Shown here piece after piece: positions 10,590 to 20,789 of a stretch of 64,000 bases of DNA; position 1 is the first letter of the stretch, and each line of letters opens with the position of its first letter. The notes beneath the pieces are model-generated. The model was not told the origin of the DNA and did no database searches. It saw nothing but the letters and a program-made list of their open reading frames with translations. Made by a program: the position numbers and the translations under genes. This DNA is from Isoetes taiwanensis. Lineage: Eukaryota > Streptophyta > Lycopodiopsida > Isoetales > Isoetaceae. The stretch lies in assembly GCA_021234155.1 (NCBI GenBank), contig JAJEKV010000004.1, positions 1,690,519 through 1,754,518 on the forward strand, in the 5' to 3' direction.

Positions 10590-11225
10590 AGGGCGAGTAA
10601 GGTGTGGTCTTGGGCATGGGACAAGCTACTTCATCCTAAAGTGGCGAGTTCTTTGGTGGCAGATTCTTCATAGGTGTCTGCAAGGGGTTAATGTGTTTGT
10701 CCATAAGTTTAACCCTAGAATATCAAATCGTCCAAGATGCAAGCGTGGATCCGAGACCATTGAGCATTGCTTTTTCATGTGTGAACACCTTAGATGTGTA
10801 TGGGACCGGGTTGTTTTCCCTTTTGAGGTTTCACTAACAAGTCAACAAGCCGCTTTTGGCAATTTACCCAAGTACCGGACAGAGTTACAAAGGTCGGGCT
10901 TTTCATCTAGCAAGCAGGATGGTTGCTTTGGACTATCTGGGAAAAGACGAAGATTGGTAATCTTCAAAGGTCCGGATGTGGCGGATAATCGTGTTATCCA
11001 AGAAGCTCAAGGTTACATTGTAAAAAGTCGTATCATTGTTCTTCACTTGCCCTCGCAAGAGGCGATTGATTTTGAGGAGTATTTGGATGTGCACTCTTAT
11101 GCTTAGGCAGGTTGCTTCACTCGGTGGGTCTCCGCTTATCCGCTGAGATTTTATTCCTGTCTCTGCATTTATACTTGTATTTGACTCTTTGATTGAATAA
11201 AGTCTGACGTCCTTCAACAAAAAAC
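10590..11225 (+). mobile_element. LINE 3' fragment with reverse-transcriptase zinc-binding (zf-RVT) domain
   Basis: The plus strand reads VWSWAWDKLLHPKVASSL, then after a one-base shift near 10660 WQILHRCLQGVNVFVHKF, then RCKRGSETIEHCFFMC followed by W. The C..(10-12)EHCFF.C pattern near a W-rich start is the zf-RVT domain found C-terminal to the RT of plant LINEs. The open frame runs 10693-11106 and ends in a short untranslated stretch with an aataaa signal (11197) and an A-rich end near 11220. RT and endonuclease are missing. Confidence 0.65.
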
Positions 11226-11468
11226 ATATCAGTAAATCTTTGGTCATGAAATTCTCCATGGCCATAAAGAATCGAGTGAAGATTCCAAAAGTGGTGGTAT
11301 CTTGTGAAATGAAAATTTCTCTTGTTAGATACCTGGGTTTAAGTGGCAGAGGGTATTCTAGTGGATGAACCCAGAATAGTTCCAGTAACAACTCTAGTGT
11401 TAAATCAAAGTAAGAACTGATGAGATATCTCATTTCTGCTCAGAGAACACCTTATAAACACGTTTTGT
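11226..11468. other. TE debris, unassigned
   Basis: A minus-strand open frame covers this stretch (to 11433) but shows no domain I can defend. Confidence 0.3.
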
Positions 11469-11590
11469 CAAGTATTTCAGTTATAACACTATTGCGTATT
11501 AAATGGGAGCAAATGAAATATTCCTCGAGGATTCTTTTTTTAAAACAAAAAGGAGGTCAAAATGAGGGGGGAGGACAAAAAATTGTATTT
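11469..11590. repeat. dispersed repeat A, copy 2
   Basis: Second copy of the 6125-6270 repeat, lacking the 19-bp internal duplication. It is followed by a C/T-rich run (ccctccccctccctccctcc). Confidence 0.8.
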
Positions 11591-11674
11591 TTGGCCCCTC
11601 CCCCTCCCTCCCTCCCAAAAAATCACTATTTTTTTTGTGTAAAGAGAGAATCGACTATGTCAAAGTGACAACTT

Positions 11675-11840
11675 TCCTTGCAACTAGAATTTTCCATAAG
11701 TATGTTTTTAGAATAGAATAGAATAGAATAGAATAGAATAGTTTTTTTATCGTCCAACAACTAGAATTTTCCATAAGTATGTTTTTAGAATAGAATAGAA
11801 TAGAATAGAATAGAATAGAATAGAATAGAATAGTTTTTTA
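11675..11840. repeat. tandem copies of (AATAG)n tract plus flank
   Basis: The phrase aactagaattttccataagt followed by atgtttttag and an (aatag)n run occurs twice, with different run lengths (about 5 and 11 units). Each run is followed by tttttttatcgtcca. This looks like a LINE tail that was duplicated together with about 30 bp of target. Confidence 0.75.
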
Positions 11841-12480
11841 TCGTCCACTGAGACCAATCGGCCTATGGGACCCAAAGGAGCGCAACAAACTTATTCTTGT
11901 CCGGGTTAAAAACCCTCACCGAAGAAGGGTTTTGAGGAAAAACCGTGGGCGAAGAATAAGAATGTCATCAAACCGCATAAGTATACATCATCATGAAATA
12001 AATGTGTATGTACATGTCGTTAAGCGCGTGCGGAGGACATAGCTGATCTCGCATGTCCATGACCTCCCGAAGGTATGATCCTAGCATCCGTGACGGATGC
12101 CGCGGCTCAATGTCACATGTAGCGGTGGCGGGCCCGACTCAACTCAAAGATAGCGTCCGTCCGATTTGATCATATGTCGGGCAACTTTGAAGGGTATGAG
12201 ATTCATCCTCAATGACTCCCATTTGGCAAAGATTGACAGAGCTCGCCCCGACGCGTGGCTCACCAATCCATCCGCCTGTCTCAATTCAAGATGATGTGCC
12301 CTCGTGCGAATGGAGGCAATGAGTCTGCGTCTTTTCATGGGCAAGTGGGTGCCCAGTAGCATTGTGGGCCCTGTCCAATGTGGGATTTATGTGGGCCGGT
12401 AGTGTGCCGTCTTGACTGTTCAAGGGGCCAGATCCCAAAGCTTGCCGATGAAGCAAGCGTCAAGATATTGCCTAGAGAGA
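11841..12480 (-). mobile_element. LINE 3' end, minus strand, (TATTC)n-tailed family
   Basis: Reading the minus strand from 12480: MLLGTHLPMKRRRLIASIRT then RAHHLEL, then after a one-base shift WIGEPRVGASSVNLCQMGVI followed by EDESHTLQSCP. This is the Cys/His C-terminal region of LINE ORF2 (C..(M)G..EDE.H.L..CP). The 3' untranslated part contains a small hairpin (11909-11933) and ends in gtggacgataaaaaacta followed by the TATTC tail. Upstream RT is missing. Confidence 0.65.
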
Positions 12481-12580
12481 ACCTCCAATTTAAGGGAATT
12501 TAACTTTTAACAAAAAATTGAAGTGAAGTCTGTAACTAAAATTGTAGTATTTTAAAAAATTGAAGATAAAATCTTCATAT

Positions 12581-12844
12581 TCACATGCAAAATTTAGAAT
12601 CTTTTCCTAAGACTCGGTTATGTGCAAAAGTATGAGGAGTGATTAGGGAGGAATCTAGCACATCATCATATTCGTTTATGCCATCTTCATCACCTTCGCT
12701 TCTTTCATTATCACTTGAGGAAGTGTTTGATTTATCTTCCTCGTCACCATCAACAGAGGATGAATCATTGCTACCACCCCTCACTTCTTCATCTTCGTCC
12801 TCGTAATTATAAGCCTTCTTATGATCATTCTTTGGCGTAGACAA
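12581..12844 (-). CDS. short acidic Ser/Asp/Glu-rich ORF, function unknown
   Basis: 87 codons, starting MSTPKNDHKKAYNYEDEDEE and continuing as a very acidic Ser-rich chain without a fold signature. It may be the tail of a transposon protein or a chance reading of a GAA/TCA-rich tract. No neighbouring domain helps. Confidence 0.25.
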   Translation of the reverse strand: MSTPKNDHKKAYNYEDEDEEVRGGSNDSSSVDGDEEDKSNTSSSDNERSEGDEDGINEYDDVLDSSLITPHTFAHNRVLGKDSKFCM

Positions 12845-13259
12845 TTGTCAGATTTCAATTTGAAATCATAGCACAATATAGTCACTTAGGTTTAGCTCAT
12901 CCCTACAACCCACTTTCTTGGAGTTTCTTCCCTTTCCTTGAATTTTCATTTCTAACTCATATACGTATTGAAGATTTTTTTTCTCTTACTGCGATACAAT
13001 ATTTTTTTATATCAAAATCGTCAGTACACTGGCTTTTCCTACTGTTCAAAACCAAATAACAAAAAAAAAATCCACCGGATACAAGCAGTCAAGTGTTAAT
13101 TTGAATATTACTGTACCATTCTTGAGGACACTTTCTTACTTAGTCATTACTTTGCATACCCCAAAAATAAATTAAAAAAAAAGTATTGGCATTCTTGGGA
13201 TAGCCAGAGTCAATGCTTGGGTCTAAAACTGGCATATCCAAGTGCGCCTACCGTTGTCT
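12845..13259. other. intergenic, nothing recognised
   Basis: AT-rich with poly(A)/poly(T) runs and no coding similarity. Confidence 0.4.
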
Positions 13260-13790
13260 CCTCTTCCTATGATGTCAACTATAGTTCAAGAATTATAGGG
13301 AGCAGCTTGAGAACTGACCATGATTGTACGGTAGTTGCCAGCACTATCAATCCCCTGTTTTATATATTGTAACTAACTCTGTTGACGGTCCAATGCATGT
13401 GGAAGACTTCATGTAGAGCCCTATTAAATAAAGAAGTCAGAATTGGAACAATCTGAAATCCAACCCACTTTAATATATTTGCCTGCATGTCATCTGGATT
13501 TGTTGCTTTGCCATTTTCAAGTATTACACCCAATGGTCTAGAGGCTGCATAGACTTGTGTAGTACTTTTCTCTAGAATGCTCTGGGGTGGTGATTAAGAA
13601 GGTAAAACATTTCAGTTGGTGTTCTACAATGTAATATGCCTCCTTCCCTTTCATTAAATCTCTGTATTGCCTGAAGGCTAGAGGATCAGCTACCTATCTG
13701 GACTGCCATTTGAGATCTTTATATTCATCATCATACCGTTTGTTTCGAGGGAAATTGGGTATGCATCACAGTCTACTAATGCGCCTTCTT
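13260..13790 (-). mobile_element. degenerate LINE reverse-transcriptase fragment
   Basis: The minus strand carries, in order and across shifts and stops, a basic pre-RT segment (LAFRQYRDLMKGKEAYYI), the RT entry segment ILENGKATNPDDMQANILKW with SLFNRALHE and HWTVNRV, and then AGNYRTIMVSS. This order (L.NGKA.GPD....LK, N.....P..W....V, GNYR.I..SS) is typical of LINE RT block 0-2. The rest of the RT is absent. It may belong to the same insertion as 11841-12480 with the middle lost. Confidence 0.6.
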
Positions 13791-14283
13791 TCAAAACATT
13801 GCTCTAAAATGTGATGGTCTAAGTATCACGGCTAATACACCGTTCTTATTGGTATTATTGCCACAATTGTATATTTCCATAGTACATCGATGTTGACACC
13901 CAAGTAGAAGTGCTGCAAGCACATGGTTAAGTGGTCCTCCAATACTCAATGCAACATGAAAGGGTGTGTATACACAAGACTTTCTCGGTCCATATGCCAT
14001 TGGCCCGATTAGTCGAAAGTGGGCCACCCTCAAGATATCCGAGAGGAATATTGGTCGTGATACTATGATTGTCCTAGTTACTTGTCCTACTTTTAACATG
14101 GAGACGTTCATGATATCTTTGAAGCTAGGTGCCATAGTGTATGTAATAGTAGACATGTTAACAAGGATGGTTACTTGTATGATGGTAAGACCTGATTCTG
14201 TAATCTCTTGGATTTTTTCACTGCATGTTTATATGTCTGGATGCTTACAAAGTTACGGCGCCTCAATCCCCACTTAGTTTTAT
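13791..14283. other. flank of the hAT element, unassigned
   Basis: Both strands have open frames (13791-14156 minus, 13966-14277 plus) that overlap and show no recognisable domain. Confidence 0.3.
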
Positions 14284-14291
14284 GGATAACC
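14284..14291 (+). repeat. left 8-bp target-site duplication of hAT element
   Basis: Sequence ggataacc, repeated exactly at 20363-20370. Eight bp is the standard hAT duplication. Confidence 0.85.
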
Positions 14292-14450
14292 CAGTGCCGC
14301 AAAAAGCGGGGGTTTCAACCCTTAAAAATCCCGGTAACTTTTGAAAAATCCGGTGCCCTTACTTATTTCCGGCAAAAAATTCAAAGAAAAGGCGAAAATC
14401 CGATGCCCTTGTTAGTTTACAGGCAAAAATCCGGTAACTCCATAAGGGAG
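14292..14450. repeat. hAT left terminal and subterminal motif cluster
   Basis: Contains repeated aatccggt(a/g)-type and aaaggcgaaaatccg units (for example 14336, 14348, 14391, 14428). Counterparts occur near the right end at 20216-20332. Confidence 0.65.
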
Positions 14451-15833
14451 TAGGATATTTTTTATATACTAATATGTACATATGACTATATGACCAATAA
14501 CAAATAAATAAATACCAATCAACCAACCAAAAGAAAATCCCAATCCTCCCAAGTTACGTGCCCTTTTATTAGTACTATCTACACATATATAAGTGAGTTT
14601 CAAATTTCTATTTTCTGTTTTTGTCGTGGGTATTTTTTCTGCGCCGCAATCGATTTGTTGCTTTTGTTGCCACGTTTTTTCTAATAAATCCAATCCGTCG
14701 AACTCCGTCTAGGTTGTAGTTATGGTGTTCACAAGCTAAGCTATGGCGGTGTATAATCTATGTCCACAGGCTATGGCGGTGGATAGTCTGCGGATTTGTC
14801 TGGTTATTTGGCCTTGGCCGCCTGTATATAACTCGGTAGATCTTGTGCACCTATAACTCTGAATAATTTTAAAATTGTGCTCGGATTTGCTCTGCATCAG
14901 GCCAGTCCATAAGTTTTCTTGCATCTATCTGTTTTCCTGCATCTATCTGTAAGTTTTCTTGCATCGGTCCAGTCTAGAATGTTTGTCGGATTTGCTTTCT
15001 TGATTTCAGACCGTCAGGAACAGATCAAGCTTGAGTCTAAAGGAATCCACGCCCTGATGGTGTTGTGAACATAAAAAAATTGTTGTGGTTGAGCCTTATC
15101 CTTAGCCGCCCAGACCATGAAGTTTCTAAGGTCAGAGAAGCCAGGTCGTGATGGGCCGTGGCTGTCTTTTTGCTCTCAGAGTCTCCACGCCGTGAGGGGC
15201 CGTGGAGCTGTTGGTTTTTTGTGCATGCAATATGCTCTTGATCTATATGAATCTGTGGAGCGGCTAGGAGGAAAGGACGAATTGATTTATTCGCTTGCCA
15301 GAGAATTGATGCTCTGTCCAAAAGTAAGTGAGAATCCTCTGTTTTTCAAATGATATAGCCCCAGAAGATTGAGATCTGGATGCAGAAGATTGAGATCTGG
15401 GTTGTGCTAAAAAATGGCTCTTTTGTGCTCCAAAAATAGCAAAATGTATCGAATCATCTGTTATGTATATAAAGCTCAAACACAGATCAGAGAAGCCTGT
15501 GAAATTGGTAAGCTGTGTTGGGCAAAATCGGATGTTGCATCAAGAAAACTCGGAGTAAGTTGGGCGTTGGGCCTCTGTTTGGGAAGAAGATCTGGCAGAG
15601 CCGTTGGGCCTCTGCGTGCATAAGTTATATAGCTGGTAGAAGATCTGGCTTTGGCGTAAGAGCAAGAACATGGCAAAAGAACCATTTACAACTGTATTGG
15701 TCGATTTTGGGGCCCTGCTGTACTGGTCGATTTTGGGGCCCAAATGTGTGCCAAATGATGCTGGTGTGGATCTAAGTAGCGAAGGAAATATCCTTTTAGC
15801 AGAGGGGTTGAAGAAAATAGTTGGATAGACTGA
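14451..15833. other. hAT internal non-coding or captured sequence, unassigned
   Basis: Several plus-strand frames are open here (for example 15117-15353, containing ESVERLGGKDELIYSLAREL) but none is recognisable. A 25-bp tandem duplication (tgtactggtcgattttgggg and on) lies at 15692-15742. The richer GC content of 15000-15800 than its surroundings hints at captured sequence. Confidence 0.3.
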
Positions 15834-15879
15834 ATGTGTGGCCGTTGCTGCTGGGCCTACGCCCCTCCCAGATGGCTTC

Positions 15880-16238
15880 AAAATGTTGCAAAGAGGGCAG
15901 AGTGTCTTTTCTGGGATGATTGGCAGCGGCTCTGGATCTTGGCTCTGTGGTTTACTATCATGGCGGTTCTTTTTACTTGGAAATTTGTACAATATAGTTA
16001 CAGATTAGGATTTGATGTTATGGGTTACTGTGTCTGTACAGCAAAAGGAGCTGCTGAAACTCTGAAGCTGAATGTGTCTCTAGTTTTATTGCCTATTTGT
16101 TGGAACACAATCACTTGGTTACGGTCCACTGCAGTGTCATCAGCAATACCCTTTTTCATAAGGCAGGTTCATGTGCCCCTAAAGAAAGTAATTGACACCA
16201 TTGGATCCTTAGTGATGCTTCTGAATGGTATTTCCTGA
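15880..16238 (+). pseudogene. captured respiratory-burst NADPH oxidase (RBOH) fragment
   Basis: An open frame (from an ATG at 15834) reads [48 protein letters not shown] and [14 protein letters not shown]. These are the first membrane helices of the ferric-reductase-like domain of plant RBOH proteins, where the family normally has N.QR.W, DVMGYCV..AKG.AETLK.N and LP.CRNTITWLR. Here CRN has become CWN. The next segment reads [19 protein letters not shown], where the family has a FHKVIA...H region with a haem-ligand His, and this is lost. N-terminal EF-hands and the FAD/NADPH domains are absent. It lies inside the hAT element, so it is a captured exon, not a host gene. Confidence 0.75.
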
Positions 16239-17807
16239 TAGGCTAAGGATTTTTTAAAGTTTTTCTGTAACAGCTAAACCCACTCTTTGACAAAAGCCTC
16301 TGTCCTAAAGCGGCCTTCTACCGGCTTCTCTAACAGCTGGGCGCCGTTTTCATAGTTGCTCTATAGTGGTATTTTTTTTTTTCATTTTTAATAGTTATAT
16401 ATTATTCACAGGATTAATTGTTGATATTTTTTTTTGTGTAGGAAATATTTAACTTGAGCCCTAAGGTCGTATGATAAAGAAAAACGATCTTTATGGCTAC
16501 TTGATACTTGCCATATTTGCGACTTCTTTTTGCTCGAGTTTTTAGAGTATAGGAACTCTACATGTAAAACACATTTTCAGACTCTATGTGAAACACATTT
16601 TTAGTTAAGGGTGGTTGAACTACAACTTCAATGTTTGTTTACAAAATTTCTCAATGTAATCAATGCATGGGATTGTAATCCTCACTGTTAGCACAATTGA
16701 AATTTGATTTGTATTATTGTGAATAAGAGAGCAACTACAAAGTGTGAGGACATCATATAAATGACTACGCAAAATAGATCCTGCAATGCAATGGTTATAT
16801 CTACAAATGTGGGGGCAAAACATAAGTGACTATGGGAGATGCTTACACTGCATTGGGCATAATCTAACAGTGACTCAACCCGTAATGACCCCTCAACTAT
16901 TGTAATTACATATTGGTTTACTTAAATTGTGAGTGATAATTGAATAACCTTTCTCTCTACGTTATGAGACAACATGTTTACTACTTTGTCATTTCTAGGT
17001 TGAGTTGCAAAATAGGAAAAACAGCCCTCCAAATGGGCTGTAGTGAATCAAAACTATTTTGTGTCATAAATATGCAACCTCTATGCCATATAAAATGAGA
17101 TGCCAATGTATAATAAGATCGGATTGATTGCAGGTTTTAGCACTTTGTATAAGGAAGTGGTTGTGGTCCTTTTTGTTGAAGAGAAATGTTCGCGGCGGCC
17201 TTGGCCGCCGCGATAAATTTCTTGTAATAAAGTTAGTCGTATAGTAAAGTTAGTTGTGCCATTAATAAATTAATAAAGGTGGGTGGATATTTTTGTTCCC
17301 TCCAAAATAGAAAAGGAACGTGGATTTATCAATCGCACCATTCATTCATTGGAGAGAATTGGTGGCCTTAGATAGAAGTTAAAGAGGAAAAAAATAAGGA
17401 AGAGAAGCGGAACAGACAAAAAGCGGTGCCGGTTTGTGCCATTGTGAGACTTCAAGCATTGCTCATTGCTGTGGGAGGTGGAAAATAGAAGAAAAGGCAT
17501 GGATGGAAGCTAGGAGGATGAATGAGCAGCCTAAGGATCGTGCTTGGATGTCACTGCATTGACTTTCTTCTGCACGAATTTCCTTTCGACAGCAGCAGAT
17601 GCCTTCTTAAATGCATTGTTCATCAAGAAGCAAAGGTTAGTGATGCAAATTTTTTACAGGGAGCATTTTAAAAGTAGGATTTCATATAAGGAAAAGAAAT
17701 TTGTCTGAGCAATCTCTTACCCACAGGTTCTAGGCCTTGAAATGGTTCCCTTTTCATTCAATTCAATTGCATCCGGTCTTTGTGACATTGATTATTTGAT
17801 TTAATCA
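16239..17807. other. hAT internal non-coding, possible transposase leader
   Basis: No coding similarity. It contains a GC-rich perfect hairpin at 17191-17212 and probably the promoter/leader of the transposase (17400-17800). Confidence 0.4.
17191..17212. repeat. GC-rich perfect hairpin
   Basis: Arms cgcggcggcc and ggccgccgcg separated by tt. Imperfect pairing extends outwards (agaaat...atttct). It is very unlike its AT-rich surroundings. Confidence 0.8.
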
Positions 17808-20030
17808 ATGACAAGATCAAACAAGGCTAAGAAACGAAAGGGTGTTCTTGGCCAAAATGTTTTGGATATGTTTAAAAAAGCAAGGAAGAAAAAAGAGATT
17901 CAATTAGGTAGAGTGAGGAGGAGCCTGAGGCATCTACTAAACCTTCCTTTCAATATAAATGGCTGGAGCAATGGAAGTGGATGCGCTATGACAAGGAGGA
18001 GGATGCAATATTTTGCACTACTTGTGAAGTTTATGCGATTTCAGGTATTATTTCATCACTGTCGTATCATGTTATTTTGCTCCTTATTTATCCTCCGTAA
18101 TTTAGTTATTTTCTGTTGATTGTATAGGGAATACTCCATTTTCTAAAGGTGGCTCACGAAATTTTAAGACTTCAAGTTTCAATGAGCATGCCAGTAGCAA
18201 GATGCATGTGCTTGCTTTCTCAAAGCAAGAGGATGCTAAGAAACTAGTGAAACCTCTTGTCGTTGCTGTTCAAAAATCTCTTGATGCTATTGATGGGGCT
18301 ATAGTGAACTTGTTTAGGCAAAGATACAATCGCGGGCATCCGTGTCATTGTCATTCTATGATTTTGAGCACATAATTGAGCTTCTTCAGTTGGCAGATTG
18401 TCCTTCTATTACGAGGCAACTTTATCATACTGATAAAGCTTGTCAAGAATTTATTTGTTGTATAAGTAAGAGCATTGAGGATGATATAGTTGAAAAATTG
18501 AAGAGTAGCCCTTTCTTTGGCTTGCAAGTTGATGAATCAACTGATATATCCACACAACAACATATTGTGCTATGTGGTTGTGAGCCAAAGAGAAGTCTTC
18601 TTGGCATGTTAAAGGTAGAACAAGCTGATGCAAACTCTTTATGTGATACAATACTTCAACATTTGCAGAAGCTTGGATTAGAGAAACTTAGAATGGTGGG
18701 ATTTGGTTCGGATGGTGCTTCCGTGATGACAGGAATAAGAACAGGTGTTGCAGCGAGACTTAAAAGCAAGTAGCTATTCATTGCATTGCCCATCGGACCA
18801 ATCTTGCGGTCCAAGATGCAACTAAAGTTTGTAACATGGAATGGACACAACATATTGAGAAATTAGTGAACTCCTTAGCATCTCATTTCTCTTGCAGTAG
18901 CAAAAGATTGACAAAATTACAAGAACTGCTTGAGGATAATGCATGTGAGATTCTACGTCTTGAAAAGATTCAAGACACTCGTTGGTTGAGCAGACATGGA
19001 GCTATAAGTAAGGTTTGTTTCGATTTACCTGCTTTGTTGGAGTACTCAGAGCTTGAGTGTTATGAAATCTTTAAGCAATTGGCAAATTTGAAGGCGATAT
19101 ATTTGTTGCATTTTTTAGCTTAATATCCTTGGTGGGCTCACTATCTTGAGCAAACTATTTCAAGCAGATTATGTTGACATTACCTGTGTTCATGAGCATG
19201 TACAAAGTGTCATTGATGCTATTGATGTTTTCTACATTGCTAACCGGGAATATGATTCAAATGCTAGTGAAGTGGATAGATGCGGATATCCTGTCATTCC
19301 AGACTATGGACCACCTGATGGATGGCTCGCCCAATTGAGAACCTCTATTCATGGTGACGAGTATAGGTTGTACAAAATAATGAGATATAAAGATGGAGCA
19401 GATTTGGAAGAAGCAATCTTTCTACAAAAATCATATGCCAAGGTAATATGTGATTGCTTGAGAACTAGATTTGAGGATATTTCGATTTTGAAGCATTTCA
19501 ATGTACTTTCTCCTTTAAACATACCTAGAGTTTCTCTAAAAGCACGGAGGTTTGGTGAAGATAGCATTGAAGAATTGATTAAGTTTTATGGCACACCAAA
19601 GCTTGTTAGAGGATCACCACAGTTGCAGCCACTTATTGACTCAAACAAGTTGAGAGGGGAGTTTGCTGATTACAAAATTCATGCTACGTCTAATTGGCCA
19701 CGCAAGAATCTTGAGGAAGTAGCATTGGTTATAGCTTCTAATTCTGTGAATGAGAATAGATTCAAGAATATTTTTACATTGCTTCAAATTGCACTAGTCC
19801 AATGTGCAAGCAACGCTATTTGTGAGAGTGTTTTCAGCAGGAGAACCTCCATTAAAACCAAATGGCGTGCACGAATGGAAATTGAGAGCTTGAATGCATG
19901 CACTTCAATACAGGTTAATGGTCCTTCATTGGCTAGGGATTTTGATTTCACAGGAAGCCTTGCAGTTTGGAAGGGCAAGGCCAAACACCAAATTTACAAT
20001 GGTGAGTCAAGCAAGCATGTGTGATTTATT
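17808..20030 (+). pseudogene. hAT transposase (TTF-zinc-finger type), frameshifted
   Basis: Reads in pieces on the plus strand. A basic N-terminus starts at the ATG at 17808. A TTF/BED-like finger with WLEQWKWMRY, EEDAIFCTTC and, across a GT-AG intron (about 18043-18127), SFNEHASSKMH follows. The catalytic core has FFGLQVDESTDIS, RMVGFGSDGASVMTG, HCIAHRTNLAV and KIQDTRWLSRHGAI. The C-terminal dimerisation region has IALVQCASNAICESVFSR, SIKTKWRARM and FDFTGSLAVWKGKAK. This layout is the hAT family of the ZNF862/KIAA1586-like type. Frame breaks lie near 17925, 18320, 18770 and 19122, so it cannot make a full protein as read. The C-terminal 292-codon frame (19146-20024) is intact. Confidence 0.85.
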
Positions 20031-20215
20031 TTGTACTTGAAGTAGTACGCTGTTGTTTCTTCTGGGTATATAGGCCTATGAGCTTTATTTATCTTTGATT
20101 TGATGTAAGAAGTTTTTATTATGAATTTAAAGCAATATTATTATTTTAGTAATGGCTCTAAGTATTCTGTGCCGCATATTCAAATTATAAGCTTTAAAAT
20201 TAAGTGCAATTTTTA

Positions 20216-20362
20216 AATCCGGTTAGTTTTTCATTTGAGGGCAAATTTCCGGTAACTTGTGATTGAAACAGGACAAATCCGACTCATCTAAAAAAAAATC
20301 CGGTATAGCCTCTTTGGAAAAGGCGAAAATCCTACAAGGCTAGAAAATTCTTTCGCACCCTG
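20216..20362. repeat. hAT right terminal and subterminal motif cluster
   Basis: Repeats of aaatccgg, tttccggtaa and ggcgaaaatcc, ending in ttctttcgcaccctg, mirroring the left end. Confidence 0.65.
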
Positions 20363-20370
20363 GGATAACC
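20363..20370 (+). repeat. right 8-bp target-site duplication of hAT element
   Basis: ggataacc, identical to 14284-14291. Confidence 0.85.
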
Positions 20371-20450
20371 CCTTTTATTCACGGTGTAAGCAAAGTTGAA
20401 GGAGAAACCCAATGTAGCTAGGCAGCTGAGAGATGGGATGAATAAACACG

Positions 20451-20760
20451 TGTTGATATTTAGAATTTGCTAGTTTGATATTTCTTGGATATTATATACA
20501 TTATCTATGCTATACATATCACTTGAGTGTAGCCCTTGGGCCTATATTGAATATAATTTTATTTTTCTCAAAGAATAAATATGAGATTCTTTACCATATT
20601 TTTTGGGCATGGTTGCATTGTAATTCCATTGATCAACAAAGCATGCATTAAGATAAGCATTTCATGGATACCAATGGTCAAGTATGATGGGATACCCAAG
20701 TACCATGGGGCTAACTATCTAGGACCGTCCGACCGTTCCAATTGGTACCGGAGCTGAGGT
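20451..20760 (+). mobile_element. possible gypsy LTR/leader with tRNA primer-binding-like site
   Basis: A TG...CA segment with 7-bp inverted ends (tgttgat at 20451, atcaaca ending 20638) could be part of an LTR. At 20743 tggtaccggagctgagg resembles the plant initiator-tRNA primer-binding site tggtatcagagc. The two do not abut and no 3' LTR was found, so boundaries are uncertain. Confidence 0.3.
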
Positions 20761-20789
20761 TTGGTCATGGGCAATGTTTGAGATGGTCA

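Larger units (their letters stand above)
14292..20362 (+). mobile_element. hAT transposon, 6.07 kb, carrying a captured NADPH oxidase fragment
   Basis: Bounded by an exact 8-bp duplication (ggataacc). The left end begins CAGTGCCGCAAAAAG and the inverted right end begins CAGGGTGCGAAAGAA; both start with CA(G), as hAT ends do, but are only partly alike. About 150 bp inside each end are repeated short motifs of the type aaatccggta and ggcgaaaatcc, which are candidate transposase-binding sites. The plus-strand transposase lies at 17808-20030 and has several frame breaks. A fragment of a plant NADPH oxidase gene lies at 15880-16238. The intact duplication suggests fairly recent insertion, while the broken transposase means it would need help from another copy to move. 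Confidence 0.8.

Noticed and set aside
10933..11433. 166-codon minus-strand open frame with a copia-like ring (TREIFISQDTTTF)
   Set aside because: Overlaps the plus-strand LINE fragment, and the resemblance to the copia ..SRDV.F.E motif is too weak.
15540..15992. 150-codon minus-strand open frame
   Set aside because: It is antisense to the RBOH fragment, which has clear motif support on the plus strand.
20451..20638. A solo LTR of 188 bp
   Set aside because: The 7-bp inverted ends are suggestive, but there is no target duplication and the primer-binding-like site is 100 bp away, so it is listed only as a possible leader region.
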